A DNA stretch of 64,000 nucleotides from Leptospira hartskeerlii (GCF_002811475.1 NZ_NPDL01000003.1:434001-498000), one strand, 5' to 3'. Shown: positions 23,351 through 34,452, counted from the stretch's first letter. The notes: generated from the letters alone by a model not told the origin. Numbers and translations are program-made.

Positions 23351-25501
23351 ATGAGGCGAAACATCTTTCGGATTGCCGGACTATGCATATTCTTATCTTA
23401 CTTTGTCTTTGCGGCATTCTTCCCTATCCTTTCTCAGGATGAGGAAACAAAACCGACTAATGGAAAAGAAAGAACAGTAGCGGAAAAATTAGAACTAAAA
23501 AAGAAAATCTCCGAATATAGACCTGACGCTATCGTGATCAGAGACAGAAGATCAAACTTGATCGGGATCGCTTCTTCTGCAAGCGAAGGTGTGGTAGGTT
23601 CCGATCAAATTAAAACAAGACCCATTATGAGACAGGGAGAGATCGCCGAGTTGATCCCCGGTGTGATCGTAACCCAACATAGCGGTGGAGGAAAAGCAAA
23701 TCAGTTTTTCCTAAGAGGTTTCAACTTAGACCATGGAACCGACCTTTCCTCTAATGTGGATGGAATGCCTGTTAATAACGTTAGCCATGCACATGGACAA
23801 GGTTATACAGATCTGAATTTTCTAATTCCGGAACTTGTGGAACAAATGCAATATAAGAAAGGAGTCTACTATGCAGACCAAGGTGATTTTGCTTCCGCAG
23901 GTGCATTCAATATTTCTTATTTTAAAAGTTTGCCCAAAGGTATCGCGAATGTGGAAGGAGGAACCTTAGGTTATGCAAGAACTCTTATTGCAAAGTCTCA
24001 CAAAATAGGACCAGGTGATCTTCTATATGCATTCGAAATTTCTCATAACGACGGACCTTGGGTGATTTCAGATAACTTCCGAAGAGTAAATGGCGTCACA
24101 AGTTATTCTGTAGGAGATAAACAGAAAGGATTCAGCATCAGTCTTATGGGTTATAAAGGTAACTGGCATTCTACAGGACAAGCTCCTAAAAGAGCTCTTA
24201 GAACGGGAGATTCCTGGTTGGATCCGGATTCCGGTTTGAGTAGATTCGAAAGTGTGGATCATAATGATGGTGGATGGTCAAACAGAGCAAGTGTCAATTT
24301 CGAAGCTCATCGTTTGGAAAAAAGATACGAAGCAAAAACGCAATTCTACGGAATATATTATGATTTGCGATTATTCGCAAACTTCACATATTATTTGGAC
24401 GACCACGAAAGAGGAGACCAACATGAACAAGCGGATCGAAGAACAATCGTAGGAAGCAAGTCTAGTTATAAGGATATCTGCGATTTCTGGGGAATCAGAA
24501 TGGAGAATACGGTCGGACTTCAGATAAGAAGGGATTATATTCAGAACGGTCTTTTCCATACTGAAGAAAGAGCAAGGATAGAAACCGTAAGAGAAGATGG
24601 AATAATACAGATCAGCTCAGGTATATATTATGAAAATAAGATACAATGGTCTAAAAAATTTAGGACCGTATTTGGATTGAGAGGAGATTATTATAAATTT
24701 ATCGTAGATGATTGGGGAACGAAAGAGAAAGCAGATAAAAACGCAAGGCTCTACAGTCCTAAAGGAAGTATTATTATAGGACCTTGGTTCAAAACGGAGT
24801 TTTATATAAGTGGAGGATACGGATTCCACAGCAACGACGCAAGAGGAGTGGTCCAAAAATCAGACCCTGCAGATCCACTAGTCCAAACAAGAGGTGGAGA
24901 AGTCGGCCTAAGAACCGAGCCAGTTCATGGTTGGCAATCGACATTCTCCGTTTGGCAATTGGATATGAATTCTGAACTTTTATTTACGGGAGACAATGGA
25001 ACTACGGAAGCTAGCAGACCAAGCACTCGAAAAGGATTCGAATGGGCCAATTATTATTCTTACAGTTCTTGGCTCATGATAGATGCGGATTTTGCTACTT
25101 CCAGATCCAGGTTCAGAGACAATGAACTTTCAGGGAATTATATTCCAGGGTCCATCCGTAATACGTTGGCATCCGGGATTACTTTAAAAAATCCTGATGG
25201 TTTTTTCGGATCACTTAGGGTAAGATATTTTGGAAATCGTTCCTTGATCGAAGATAATACTGTCCGCTCTCCCGCGACCACTACGGTGAATTTACAGTTT
25301 GGGAGGAATTTCGGGGAAGATTTGAGTATCGTTCTTGAAGTATTCAATTTATTGAATACTCATGTAAGCGATATAGATTATTATTATGCATCCAGATTGA
25401 AAAATGAACCTGTCGGTCCGAATGAAGGAGGGTACAATGACATCCATACCCACCCTGCTCAGCCTAGATCGATACGACTTTCTATGAGGGCTTCTTTTTA
25501 G
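23351..25501 (+). CDS. btuB: TonB-dependent outer-membrane receptor, probable cobalamin receptor
   Basis: The 716-residue protein has an N-terminal hydrophobic signal (about residues 8-25) and a plug domain with LIPGVIVTQHSGGGKANQ, FLRGFNLDHGTD and the VDGMPVNNVSHAHGQGYTD region. A long beta-barrel follows that ends in a terminal phenylalanine (SMRASF), as is usual for outer-membrane barrels. The cobalamin riboswitch directly upstream makes B12 or cobinamide the likely ligand. Family membership is clear; the substrate is inferred from regulation. The gene ends 3 bp from the convergent receiver gene. Confidence 0.87.
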   Translation: MRRNIFRIAGLCIFLSYFVFAAFFPILSQDEETKPTNGKERTVAEKLELKKKISEYRPDAIVIRDRRSNLIGIASSASEGVVGSDQIKTRPIMRQGEIAELIPGVIVTQHSGGGKANQFFLRGFNLDHGTDLSSNVDGMPVNNVSHAHGQGYTDLNFLIPELVEQMQYKKGVYYADQGDFASAGAFNISYFKSLPKGIANVEGGTLGYARTLIAKSHKIGPGDLLYAFEISHNDGPWVISDNFRRVNGVTSYSVGDKQKGFSISLMGYKGNWHSTGQAPKRALRTGDSWLDPDSGLSRFESVDHNDGGWSNRASVNFEAHRLEKRYEAKTQFYGIYYDLRLFANFTYYLDDHERGDQHEQADRRTIVGSKSSYKDICDFWGIRMENTVGLQIRRDYIQNGLFHTEERARIETVREDGIIQISSGIYYENKIQWSKKFRTVFGLRGDYYKFIVDDWGTKEKADKNARLYSPKGSIIIGPWFKTEFYISGGYGFHSNDARGVVQKSDPADPLVQTRGGEVGLRTEPVHGWQSTFSVWQLDMNSELLFTGDNGTTEASRPSTRKGFEWANYYSYSSWLMIDADFATSRSRFRDNELSGNYIPGSIRNTLASGITLKNPDGFFGSLRVRYFGNRSLIEDNTVRSPATTTVNLQFGRNFGEDLSIVLEVFNLLNTHVSDIDYYYASRLKNEPVGPNEGGYNDIHTHPAQPRSIRLSMRASF

Positions 25502-25504
25502 GAT

Positions 25505-26266
25505 CTATTTTTTAACGTAGTCTCGTATTACCAAAATACGATCTACGTCCACTTCCTTATTTTTAGGAACAGACTTAGTAAATGTAAAAACTTCAGTACT
25601 GAGTCCGTTCTTAGAGAGCAAAAGCCCGTGAGAAGGGACTATCTCAAGGGGGATTTTTTCCGCAAAATGATTATCCAATTCGAAACTTTCCATATCCGGA
25701 AGATTTTTCATACTCAATACATCGGCGAGAGGTTTTCCGATAGCATCAGATTCTAGCCAACCGGTAAGTTTTTCAGCTGATAAATTCATAAAGGAGATTT
25801 GTCCCTTCGAATCGAAAGCAATCACTCCTTCTTGCATATTCCGAAGCTCGGCAGAAACAAGTCTCGCCTTTTCCATCAGCTCCTTCTCCACTTCGTGTTT
25901 ATACAAGATTAGTTCGATCACTATTTGTAATTCTCTGGTTTGAAAAGGTTTTAGAATATACGCATTCGGTTCGGTTAATTTAGCCCGTGTTAACGTCTGA
26001 GAATCGGAAGAAGCTGTAATATATACGATAGGAACATCTAAAAATTTTCGGATCCTTTTCGCTGCATCTATTCCATCCAAATACCCATTCGCAAGAACTA
26101 TATCGATCAGGATCAGATCGGGCTGGAGCGCGATTGCCTGCTTGACCGCAGTTTCGCCTGTGTTTGCAATACTAGGCTCGGGATATCCCATCCTTATTAG
26201 TCTATGACGGATATCCTGGGCAACAAGCCCCTCGTCTTCTACGATCAAAATCCTAGTGTCCTTCAT
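25505..26266 (-). CDS. Response regulator with receiver and PAS domains
   Basis: Residues about 1-120 are a receiver (ILIVEDEGLVAQDI, the phosphoacceptor Asp in LILIDIVLANGY, ITAS, and KPFQTRELQ). Residues about 135-250 look like a PAS domain (MQEGVIAFDSKGQISFMNLSAEKLTGW). There is no DNA-binding or kinase domain, so it probably acts through protein contacts. Its receiver is clearly paralogous to the single-domain receiver upstream at 26318 (shared KPFQT-x-ELQI-x-IE). It is the last gene of the block headed by the poly-HAMP kinase, 51 bp after its neighbour. Confidence 0.8.
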   Translation of the reverse strand: MKDTRILIVEDEGLVAQDIRHRLIRMGYPEPSIANTGETAVKQAIALQPDLILIDIVLANGYLDGIDAAKRIRKFLDVPIVYITASSDSQTLTRAKLTEPNAYILKPFQTRELQIVIELILYKHEVEKELMEKARLVSAELRNMQEGVIAFDSKGQISFMNLSAEKLTGWLESDAIGKPLADVLSMKNLPDMESFELDNHFAEKIPLEIVPSHGLLLSKNGLSTEVFTFTKSVPKNKEVDVDRILVIRDYVKK

Positions 26267-26317
26267 TTAACCCCCGAAAATATTCTTACTTTATTAAATT
26301 CGAATATTATAATTATA

Positions 26318-26797
26318 TCAAACTTCCGCCTCTTCAGAAGAGGGTTTGATCAGATCTTTCACGCCGTGCAGTATGGCGGACATGTTCCTTCTCTCTCTTT
26401 TTCTCTTTTTATCCAGTCCATGTTTGTTCAAAGCGATTTCTATAGCGATCTGCAACTCTTTAGTCTGAAAAGGTTTTAGCAGATATCCGTAAGGCCTTGT
26501 AGGTTTGCTGCGAAGAAGAGTAGACTCATCCGCGTAAGCTGTAAGATAGATCACAGGAAGATCCATCTTATCCAAAATTTCTTGGACAGTTTCTATTCCG
26601 TCGTAATTCCCTCTGGACAACATAATATCCATGAGAAGAAGGTCCGGTTTATCTAAATAAACTTTCCTTAATGCTTCATTTCCTGTAGAAGCGATGCTTA
26701 CAAAATCATAACCAAGATCGGACAATTTGCTGAGTATATCCTTGGCGACTATGCTCTCGTCCTCTACGATCAGTATTTTTGCTTCGCTGGAGATCAT
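26318..26797 (-). CDS. Single-domain response regulator
   Basis: This is a 159-residue receiver with ILIVEDESIVAKDI, the Asp in LLMDIMLSRGNYDG, YLTAYAD and KPFQTKELQ, followed by a basic helical tail (KKRKRERR). No output domain is present, so a phosphorelay intermediate or a protein-interaction role is likely. It overlaps the receiver-kinase gene by 4 bp (ATGA) and resembles the receiver of the 25505 protein, suggesting a local duplication. Confidence 0.82.
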   Translation of the reverse strand: MISSEAKILIVEDESIVAKDILSKLSDLGYDFVSIASTGNEALRKVYLDKPDLLLMDIMLSRGNYDGIETVQEILDKMDLPVIYLTAYADESTLLRSKPTRPYGYLLKPFQTKELQIAIEIALNKHGLDKKRKRERRNMSAILHGVKDLIKPSSEEAEV

Positions 26798-27969
26798 TTT
26801 CGGACTCGGCTCCTTTCTCGAAAGACTAAGGTGAACTTAGTCCCCTTGCTCCGATCCAAGATCAAACTTCCGTCTATTTGATGGGTCAAAGTGTTAACCA
26901 ATTGTAAACCCAAAGAATCGGTTTGTCGATAGTCAATTTCTTCCGGAAAACCTACCCCGTCATCTTCTACAGTCAAAGAATACTCCTCGTATTTTGACGT
27001 AATAGAGATTTGGATCGTTCCCTCTTCCCTGTTCTTAAATCCGTATTTTAATGAATTGGTGACCAGCTCCGTTACGATCAATCCGCAATGGATCGCAGTA
27101 TCCAATGTTAGATGAACGGATTCGGCATGTATTTCGAATCGTATCCTGGAATTAACTCTGTAGGTTCTCAGAAGGTTTGTAACCAAACTGTTTAAATATT
27201 CCTGGAAGTCCGTATGTGCCAGATCCTCGTTTTGGTATAATAACTCATGGATCAGAGCGATTGATTTGATCCTAGACTGGCAATCTTGGAACATTTCCAA
27301 AGACTTACGATCCGTTATATAGTTTCCTTGCAGACTTAAGATACTGGAAACAATTTGTAGATTGTTCTTAACCCTATGATGAATTTCCCTGAGTAAGACT
27401 TCCTTCTCTTTTAAGGAAGCCGTTAACGCCTCCTCAGCTCTTTTTCGTTCTGCTATCTCGGTCATCAACTCATTGTTGACTCTATGTAGTTCGAAAGTCC
27501 TTTCTTCTACTCTTATTTCCAATTCATCATGGCTTTGTCTTAGAAGTTCTTCCTGGATCCGTAATATTTTGTTTTTCTTATGTAGGTCCACGAACACGGA
27601 AGCTTTTGATCTTAAGATCTCCGGCGCAGTCGGTTTAACCAAGAAGTCAACCGCTCCCAAAGAATATCCTTTGAACATTCCAGTTTCGTTATTTGCATAA
27701 GCGGTGAGAAAAATGATCGGGATCTTGGCACATTTTTCCCTTTGCCGGATCAATGCTGCAGCTTCGAATCCGTCCATTCCGGGCATTCTTACGTCCATGA
27801 AGATCAATGCTACTTCGTCAGGTTCGTCTAGAAGTGCCTTCAATGCTTCTTCTCCTGAACCCGCTTTGATCAAATTCAATTCAGGGCTCTTAAGAATATG
27901 CTCCATTACCTGCAAATTATCTGCATGGTCGTCTACGAGTAAAATACTCACTTTCATTGGCTGTTCCAT
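26794..27969 (-). CDS. Receiver-histidine kinase (HisKA_2 type)
   Basis: The N-terminal receiver (ILLVDDHADNLQVMEHIL, Asp in IFMDVRMPGMDGF, KPTAPEIL) is followed by a coiled coil and a HisKA_2 dimerisation domain. The HHRVKNNLQIVSSIL phosphorylation box is typical of HWE/HisKA_2 kinases. An ATPase domain follows (ELVTNSLKYGF, VEDDGVGFP). The ATG at 27969 is preferred over a GTG five codons upstream because AGGTAGAAG lies in front. The gene begins within a few bases of the stop of the giant kinase and is probably co-transcribed with it, so it may be phosphorylated by it. Confidence 0.85.
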   Translation of the reverse strand: MEQPMKVSILLVDDHADNLQVMEHILKSPELNLIKAGSGEEALKALLDEPDEVALIFMDVRMPGMDGFEAAALIRQREKCAKIPIIFLTAYANNETGMFKGYSLGAVDFLVKPTAPEILRSKASVFVDLHKKNKILRIQEELLRQSHDELEIRVEERTFELHRVNNELMTEIAERKRAEEALTASLKEKEVLLREIHHRVKNNLQIVSSILSLQGNYITDRKSLEMFQDCQSRIKSIALIHELLYQNEDLAHTDFQEYLNSLVTNLLRTYRVNSRIRFEIHAESVHLTLDTAIHCGLIVTELVTNSLKYGFKNREEGTIQISITSKYEEYSLTVEDDGVGFPEEIDYRQTDSLGLQLVNTLTHQIDGSLILDRSKGTKFTLVFRERSRVRK

Positions 27970-27974
27970 ATCTT

Positions 27975-30900
27975 CTACCTGCACAACAACACCCGAAGCA
28001 GAGAAAGCAAATGGTCCACACTGACCGGCTTAGTTATATATTCTGTCGCGCCGGCCTCTATACATTTTTCACGGTCCCCTTTCATCGCTTTTGCCGTAAG
28101 CGCTAAAATAGGCAGATTTACAAATTCAGTCTTAGAACGGATCACTTTCATTGCTTCGTATCCGTCCATATCCGGCATCATTACATCCATAAGAACGATC
28201 TCTATATCCGGATTCTTTTCCAAAATATTAATTCCGTCTAACGCATTCTCCGCATAATGTATTTTCATTTTATGTAATTCCAACATACTCGTTAACGCGA
28301 ATATATTCCTTACATCGTCATCTACGATCAGAACCTTATGGCCTTCTAGAGAATATGTATCTCCCGACTTAGAAACCGATTCAGGTTCATGCAAATGAAT
28401 CTTGATCTCTTCGAGTGAAGTTGCATAAGAATTTACAAATTTCAGAATATTCGAACCATTAAAGGATAGAAGTTTCTGAAAATTTTCAGGTCCATTCTGC
28501 TCGTCCGAATAGAATAGTATCAATGTTCTCTCCGGATCTAATAAATTAATCTTAGAAACCAGATCGGTAACGGACATATCCTGAAATTTACTCCCGATAA
28601 GAATACAATCCGGGATTTCTTTTTTTAGAATGTCTAAAACTTCCTGACCGGACTCTATATTCTTCAGTACGAGATCCTTGGAGGTAAGTTTTTCCTCTAG
28701 GAATTTAAAATGTTCCTTCTCTATTCCACAAACATAAACTGTTTTATCTATTTTATGTAAGTAGGTTTTGATCTTCTCGAATGCCTCGTTTAAGGATTCT
28801 ATTCCGACCGGCTTTCTCAAATGTGAGATTGCTCCGATCTCTAAACTCCTTCTCCAATCGTTCTCTCCGGAAAGCACATGGACAGGAAGTTGCCTGAGTT
28901 TAGGATTTCGTTTCAACCAATTTAAGATCAAACTTCCATCCATATCAGAGAGTTGGACGTCCAACAAGACTGCATTAAAAGAAGATTCTTGTAATGCAGA
29001 GATCCCACTTTTTCCATCCAAGGCAACTGTTCCCTTGAACCCGTTACTCTTAGCGATCTCCAAAAGAGACTTCGCAAATGTTTCATCTTCCTCTATAATC
29101 AAAACCTTTTCTTTGGATTCGTTTTGAGTTTCATCCTCTAAAACTCTTCGCGTGGCTTTGATCTTACTTCTTACATAGGAATCATTTGAACCGGAAGAAT
29201 CATTATCAGGATTCTCAGACCATTTGATCGAATCAGGCTCGATAGGATTTTCTTCCACTTGGATATAATCCATTGGAAGGTATAAGGTGAACTTACTCCC
29301 AACCTCAGGTTCACTTTCCAATTTTAATTCTCCACCTAAGATTCGAGTGATCTCTTTGCTAATGGAAAGCCCAAGTCCAGTTCCTCCATATTTTCTGCTA
29401 GTGCTTCCGTCCGCTTGTCGGAAGGCTTCGAAGATCAGACCTTGTTTTTCGGCAGAAATACCAATTCCAGTATCAATCACGGAGAATGCGATCACACTAC
29501 CTCCTTGGTTTAAGATCTTATGATCCTTACTCCAGCCTGCAGAAGAAGATTCTATTCTAAGCTTCACGCCACCTTTATGAGTAAATTTGAATGCATTAGA
29601 AAGAAGGTTCTGGAGAATCTGCTGCAATCTTTGCAAGTCAGTAGTGATCCTAGAAGGAAGTTCGGGATCTATTTCCACTTGGAATTTCAAGTCCTTATTC
29701 CTTGCAGTTTCTCTAAAAGAACGATCTAAATATCCTCCCAATTCTTCAATAGAAACAGAATCCAGATCCACACTCATCTTACCGGACTCAATTTTAGAAA
29801 GATCTAATATATCGTTAATCAACTGTAATAGATCGTTTCCTGAACTATGGATAGTTTTTGCATATTCAGTCTGTTTTTCAGATAAGTTTCGACTCTCATT
29901 ATCATACAATAATCGAGATAGGATCAGCATATTGTTCAACGGAGTTCTCAACTCGTGTGACATGTTTGCCAAAAACTCCGATTTGTATCTGGAAGTAAGC
30001 GCAAGCTGGCGGGCCTTTTCTTCCAGGGAATGTCTGGCCTGTTCTACTTCTCTATTCTTTCTTTCTACCTCACTGTTCTTTTTGGCGAGTAGTCTTGCTT
30101 TCTCTTCTAATTCTTCGTTCTTTTCCTGCAACTCCTCCCTTTGGTCCTTAAGCATATCCTCGGACGCCTTTAGGGATTTGGCTTGTTCTTCCAATCGTTG
30201 GTTGGTATTGGTCAATTCTTCTTGTCGTCCTTGTAACTCTTCTGTCAGAGTTTGAGATTGGATCAGAAGTTCTTCCGTCCTCATCCCTGCAGCAATTGTA
30301 TTCAATACGATCCCGATACTTTCAGTCAACTGATCCAAAAAATTCAAATGGATCGGAGTGAAGTTTGAGAAGGATGCAAGCTCTATCACTGCCTTCACTT
30401 CTCCCTCGAATAACACCGGTAAGACGACTATATTGATCGGAGGAGCTTCTCCTAAAGCCGAATTGATCATGATATAGCTGGAAGGGACATGTGTAACGAG
30501 TATCCTTTCTTTTTCCAGGAAACATTGACCGATCAGACCTTCTCCAGGATAGAAACGGTTCGATAGGTTTTTCCTTTCTTGGTAGGCGTAACTTACTAGT
30601 AGTTTGAGTAATGGACCTTCTTCTACATTTTCAGTAATGAAGAATGCGCCATGTTGTGCGGAAACAAGTGGAGCAAGTTCGGACAAAATCAATTTGCTTA
30701 CGTTGACTAAATTCCTTTGTCCTTGTAATAATCTTGTGAATTTTGCTAGGTTCGTTTTTAACCAGTCTTGCTCCGTATTGATCCGAGTAGTTTCCCTTAA
30801 GTTTCGGATCATTTCGTTAATATTATCCGATAAGGCTGCCACCTCTCCAGCAGCTTGGATGGTAACTGTTCGAGATAGATCACCTTTGGTCACACCTGTT

Positions 30901-33900
30901 GCCACTTCCGCGATCGCTCTCACCTGAGTGGTCAAGTTAGAAGCGAGCTGGTTCACGTTATCCGTAAGGTTTCTCCAAAGACCCGCGGCACCTGGCACAC
31001 TTGCTTGGCCTCCCAATCTTCCTTCGATACCCACTTCTTTTGCAACCGTGGTCACCTGGTCTCCGAAAAGCCCCAAGGTATCGATCATGTCGTTAATCGT
31101 ATCCGAGAGTTCTGCGATCTCTCCTTTTGCTTCTAAATATAACTTTTTCTTTAAGTCCCCGTTTGCAACGGAAGTTACTACTTTGGCGATGCCCCTTACT
31201 TGCGTGGTAAGATTGTTCGCCATGAAGTTCACACTATCTGTAAGATCCTTCCAGATACCTGCAACCCCTTGCACATTTGCCTGTCCGCCCAGTTTACCTT
31301 CTGTTCCCACCTCTCGAGCAACCCTGGTTACCTCGGAAGCAAATGAGTTCAACTGGTCCACCATCGTGTTGATGGTATCCTTCAGTTCAAGGATCTCTCC
31401 TTTAACATCCACCGTGATCTTCTTGGATAAGTCACCCCGAGCAACCGCTGTAGTAACTTCGGCAATATTACGCACCTGACCTGTAAGGTTGGATGCCATT
31501 GAGTTCACACTATCCGTTAAGTCTTTCCAAGTTCCTGCAACTCCTCGAACGTCCGCCTGACCACCTAACTCTCCTTCTGTTCCCACTTCTCGAGCAACCC
31601 GGGTTACCTCGGAAGCGAATGAGTTCAACTGGTCCACCATCGTGTTGATGGTATCCTTCAACTCAAGGATCTCTCCCTTAACATCCACCGTGATCTTCTT
31701 AGATAAGTCACCTCGAGCAACTGCTGTAGTAACTTCGGCAATATTACGCACCTGACCTGTGAGGTTAGACGCCATTGAGTTTACACTATCTGTTAAGTCT
31801 TTCCAAGTTCCTGCAACTCCTCGAACATCCGCTTGTCCACCAAGTTTACCTTCTGTTCCCACCTCTTTCGCAACCCGGGTTACCTCGGATGCGAAGGAGT
31901 TCAACTGGTCCACCATCGTATTGATCGTGTTTTTAAGTTCTAAGATTTCTCCCTTAACATCCACAGTGATCTTCTTGGATAAGTCACCGGTCGCAACTGC
32001 CTTGGTAACTTCCGCGATATCACGCACTTGGCCGGTCAAGTTACCGGCCATAAAGTTCACACTATCCGTTAAGTCTTTCCAAGTTCCTGCAACTCCTCGA
32101 ACGTCCGCTTGTCCACCAAGCTTACCCTCTGCCCCTACCTCTCGCGCAACCCTCGTTACCTCGGAAGCGAATGAATTCAACTGGTCCACCATCGTATTGA
32201 TTGTGTTTTTGAGTTCTAAGATCTCTCCCTTAACATCCACCGTGATCTTTTTGGATAAATCTCCGTTCGCTACTGCTGTAGTAACTTCGGCAATATTACG
32301 CACCTGACCTGTAAGGTTGGATGCCATCGAGTTAACACTATCTGTTAAGTCTTTCCAAGTTCCCGCAACACCCTGAACGTCCGCCTGCCCACCTAACTCT
32401 CCTTCTGTTCCCACCTCTCGCGCAACCCTCGTTACCTCGGATGCGAATGAGTTTAGCTGGTCCACCATCGTGTTGATGGTCACTTTCAGTTCTAGGATCT
32501 CTCCCTTAACATCCACTGTGATCTTCTTGGATAAGTCACCCCGAGCAACCGCTGTAGTAACTTCGGCAATATTACGCACCTGACCTGTTAGGTTGGATGC
32601 CATTGAGTTCACACTATCTGTTAAATCCTTCCAAGTTCCCGCAACTCCTCGAACATTTGCTTGACCACCCAGTTTACCTTCTGTTCCTACCTCTCGAGCA
32701 ACCCTGGTTACCTCGGAAGCGAATGAGTTCAACTGGTCCACCATCGTGTTGATAGTATCCTTCAGTTCGAGGATCTCTCCCTTAACATCCACCGTGATCT
32801 TCTTGGATAAGTCACCGGTTGCCACTGCTGTAGTAACTTCGGCAATATTACGCACCTGACCCGTAAGGTTGGATGCCATCGAATTCACACTATCCGTTAA
32901 GTCTTTCCAAGTTCCCGCTACCCCCTGTACGTCTGCTTGTCCACCAAGTTTACCTTCTGTTCCCACTTCTCGAGCAACCCTGGTTACCTCGGAAGCGAAG
33001 GAGTTCAACTGGTCCACCATCGTGTTGATGGTATCCTTCAGTTCAAGGATCTCTCCCTTAACATCCACCGTGATCTTCTTGGATAAGTCTCCTCGAGCAA
33101 CTGCTGTAGTAACTTCGGCAATATTACGCACCTGACCCGTAAGATTAGATGCCATTGAGTTCACACTATCCGTTAAGTCTTTCCAAGTTCCCGCAACTCC
33201 CTGTACGTCCGCCTGGCCACCTAACTCTCCTTCCGTTCCCACTTCTCGAGCAACCCGGGTTACCTCGGAAGCGAATGAGTTCAACTGGTCCACCATCGTG
33301 TTGATGGTATCCTTCAGTTCAAGGATCTCTCCCTTAACATCCACCGTGATTTTCTTGGATAAGTCTCCTCGAGCTACTGCTGTAGTAACTTCGGCAATAT
33401 TACGCACCTGACCCGTAAGGTTAGATGCCATTGAGTTCACGCTATCTGTTAAGTCTTTCCAAGTTCCCGCTACTCCTCGAACGTCCGCTTGTCCACCAAG
33501 TTTACCTTCTGTTCCCACCTCTTTCGCAACCCGGGTTACCTCGGATGCGAAGGAGTTCAACTGGTCCACCATCGTATTGATTGTGTTTTTGAGCTCTAAG
33601 ATCTCTCCCTTAACATCCACAGTGATCTTCTTGGATAAGTCACCGGTCGCAACTGCCTTAGTCACTTCCGCGATATCACGCACCTGACCTGTAAGGTTAG
33701 ACGCCATTGAGTTTACACTATCTGTTAAGTCTTTCCAAGTCCCCGCAACTCCTCGAACATCCGCCTGACCACCAAGTTTACCTTCTGTTCCCACCTCTTT
33801 CGCAACCCTCGTTACCTCGGAAGCGAATGAATTCAACTGGTCCACCATGATGTTCACAATCTTTGCGGTTCTAAAAAATTCTCCCTTAAGAGGTCTTCCA

Positions 33901-34301
33901 TCTATTTCCAAAGACATGTTTTGAGAAAGGTCACCGCCAGCAACAGCGCCGATCACCCTCATCACTTCCGTATTCGGTTGCACAAGATTTCCGATGAGAG
34001 AGTTGATTGAATTCATACAAATCCCCCAAGAACCTATAGAAGAAATACCGCTAACCCTTTGAGAAATTTTACCCTCTTGTCCAACTTCGTTACTGATCCT
34101 TTCAAACTCTTTGACCATTCTATCATTTTGGTCCATGATATCATTTATTAAGTCTGAAATTTTACCTGCGATCCCAACTTGGTCCAAAGGCATTCGTTTA
34201 GAAAAGTCCCCTCGTTTAAATGCAGTAAGAACTTCCAATAATTGTTTCGGATTTACAGAATCTTTATCTTGTTTGGGATCTATTGTTGGGGCATTCTTCA
34301 T
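27975..34301 (-). CDS. Giant soluble poly-HAMP hybrid histidine kinase, 2108 aa
   Basis: No transmembrane segment is seen. After about 156 divergent HAMP-like residues come nine near-identical 92-residue units (157-984) and two diverged ones (985-1168). Each unit combines a canonical HAMP and a linker HAMP-like helix pair, as in fungal Nik1/Os-1 class III kinases. A GAF domain (about 1200-1360), a long coiled coil, HisKA with His1449 in [10 protein letters not shown], and an ATPase ([17 protein letters not shown]) follow. Receiver 1 starts near 1730. Receiver 2 (about 1853-1965) is degenerate, with Gly where the Asp should be. Receiver 3 has Asp2039 in [12 protein letters not shown]. Poly-HAMP kinases sense osmotic or mechanical cues in fungi; the signal here is unknown. 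It heads a four-gene minus-strand block. Confidence 0.9.
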   Translation of the reverse strand: MKNAPTIDPKQDKDSVNPKQLLEVLTAFKRGDFSKRMPLDQVGIAGKISDLINDIMDQNDRMVKEFERISNEVGQEGKISQRVSGISSIGSWGICMNSINSLIGNLVQPNTEVMRVIGAVAGGDLSQNMSLEIDGRPLKGEFFRTAKIVNIMVDQLNSFASEVTRVAKEVGTEGKLGGQADVRGVAGTWKDLTDSVNSMASNLTGQVRDIAEVTKAVATGDLSKKITVDVKGEILELKNTINTMVDQLNSFASEVTRVAKEVGTEGKLGGQADVRGVAGTWKDLTDSVNSMASNLTGQVRNIAEVTTAVARGDLSKKITVDVKGEILELKDTINTMVDQLNSFASEVTRVAREVGTEGELGGQADVQGVAGTWKDLTDSVNSMASNLTGQVRNIAEVTTAVARGDLSKKITVDVKGEILELKDTINTMVDQLNSFASEVTRVAREVGTEGKLGGQADVQGVAGTWKDLTDSVNSMASNLTGQVRNIAEVTTAVATGDLSKKITVDVKGEILELKDTINTMVDQLNSFASEVTRVAREVGTEGKLGGQANVRGVAGTWKDLTDSVNSMASNLTGQVRNIAEVTTAVARGDLSKKITVDVKGEILELKVTINTMVDQLNSFASEVTRVAREVGTEGELGGQADVQGVAGTWKDLTDSVNSMASNLTGQVRNIAEVTTAVANGDLSKKITVDVKGEILELKNTINTMVDQLNSFASEVTRVAREVGAEGKLGGQADVRGVAGTWKDLTDSVNFMAGNLTGQVRDIAEVTKAVATGDLSKKITVDVKGEILELKNTINTMVDQLNSFASEVTRVAKEVGTEGKLGGQADVRGVAGTWKDLTDSVNSMASNLTGQVRNIAEVTTAVARGDLSKKITVDVKGEILELKDTINTMVDQLNSFASEVTRVAREVGTEGELGGQADVRGVAGTWKDLTDSVNSMASNLTGQVRNIAEVTTAVARGDLSKKITVDVKGEILELKDTINTMVDQLNSFASEVTRVAREVGTEGKLGGQANVQGVAGIWKDLTDSVNFMANNLTTQVRGIAKVVTSVANGDLKKKLYLEAKGEIAELSDTINDMIDTLGLFGDQVTTVAKEVGIEGRLGGQASVPGAAGLWRNLTDNVNQLASNLTTQVRAIAEVATGVTKGDLSRTVTIQAAGEVAALSDNINEMIRNLRETTRINTEQDWLKTNLAKFTRLLQGQRNLVNVSKLILSELAPLVSAQHGAFFITENVEEGPLLKLLVSYAYQERKNLSNRFYPGEGLIGQCFLEKERILVTHVPSSYIMINSALGEAPPINIVVLPVLFEGEVKAVIELASFSNFTPIHLNFLDQLTESIGIVLNTIAAGMRTEELLIQSQTLTEELQGRQEELTNTNQRLEEQAKSLKASEDMLKDQREELQEKNEELEEKARLLAKKNSEVERKNREVEQARHSLEEKARQLALTSRYKSEFLANMSHELRTPLNNMLILSRLLYDNESRNLSEKQTEYAKTIHSSGNDLLQLINDILDLSKIESGKMSVDLDSVSIEELGGYLDRSFRETARNKDLKFQVEIDPELPSRITTDLQRLQQILQNLLSNAFKFTHKGGVKLRIESSSAGWSKDHKILNQGGSVIAFSVIDTGIGISAEKQGLIFEAFRQADGSTSRKYGGTGLGLSISKEITRILGGELKLESEPEVGSKFTLYLPMDYIQVEENPIEPDSIKWSENPDNDSSGSNDSYVRSKIKATRRVLEDETQNESKEKVLIIEEDETFAKSLLEIAKSNGFKGTVALDGKSGISALQESSFNAVLLDVQLSDMDGSLILNWLKRNPKLRQLPVHVLSGENDWRRSLEIGAISHLRKPVGIESLNEAFEKIKTYLHKIDKTVYVCGIEKEHFKFLEEKLTSKDLVLKNIESGQEVLDILKKEIPDCILIGSKFQDMSVTDLVSKINLLDPERTLILFYSDEQNGPENFQKLLSFNGSNILKFVNSYATSLEEIKIHLHEPESVSKSGDTYSLEGHKVLIVDDDVRNIFALTSMLELHKMKIHYAENALDGINILEKNPDIEIVLMDVMMPDMDGYEAMKVIRSKTEFVNLPILALTAKAMKGDREKCIEAGATEYITKPVSVDHLLSLLRVLLCR
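31350..33833 (-). repeat. Nine tandem 276-bp repeats encoding HAMP units
   Basis: Nine consecutive in-frame copies of exactly 276 bp (92 codons) tile this interval without indels. They start from the codon for Asn in NSFASEV and end with MVDQL. Copies differ at few positions, mostly synonymous or at fixed variable sites (R/K in VA-R/K-EV, E/K in EG-E/K-L, R/T/N before GDLSKK, D/N/V before TINT). A tenth partial copy continues to about 31240. Such identity suggests recent expansion or gene conversion. Confidence 0.95.
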
Positions 34302-34427
34302 AGCTGGACCTAAACCTATAATAAAAGGTTAATGCGCACGAAGGAGAATGATGACGTAAAATGCAGAGAATAACAACAATAATTATTTCATAAATACATC
34401 GTAGGGATTAAGTTAAACGAAGAATTT

Positions 34428-34452
34428 TTCTGTCACAAGAAATGTGACAGAA
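34428..34452. promoter_or_regulatory. Perfect 10-bp inverted repeat, possible operator
   Basis: TTCTGTCACA (34428-34437) and TGTGACAGAA (34443-34452) form a perfect dyad around a 5-bp spacer. It lies between the start of the giant kinase and the 3' end of the NarL-type regulator. There is no T tract on either strand, so it is more likely a protein-binding site (its TGTGA/TCACA half sites are CRP-like in sequence) than a terminator. Confidence 0.45.

Noticed and set aside
30928..33135. Several similar plus-strand frames of 88-183 codons
   Set aside because: They are antisense shadows of the HAMP repeats; their similarity to each other reflects the repeat units, not a gene family.
31350..33833. 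Tandem repeats considered as a CRISPR or satellite array
   Set aside because: The 276-bp units are coding, in frame and contiguous without spacers.
34428..34452. Inverted repeat read as a terminator of the NarL-type regulator gene
   Set aside because: Neither strand has a T tract after the stem, so a protein-binding site is more likely.
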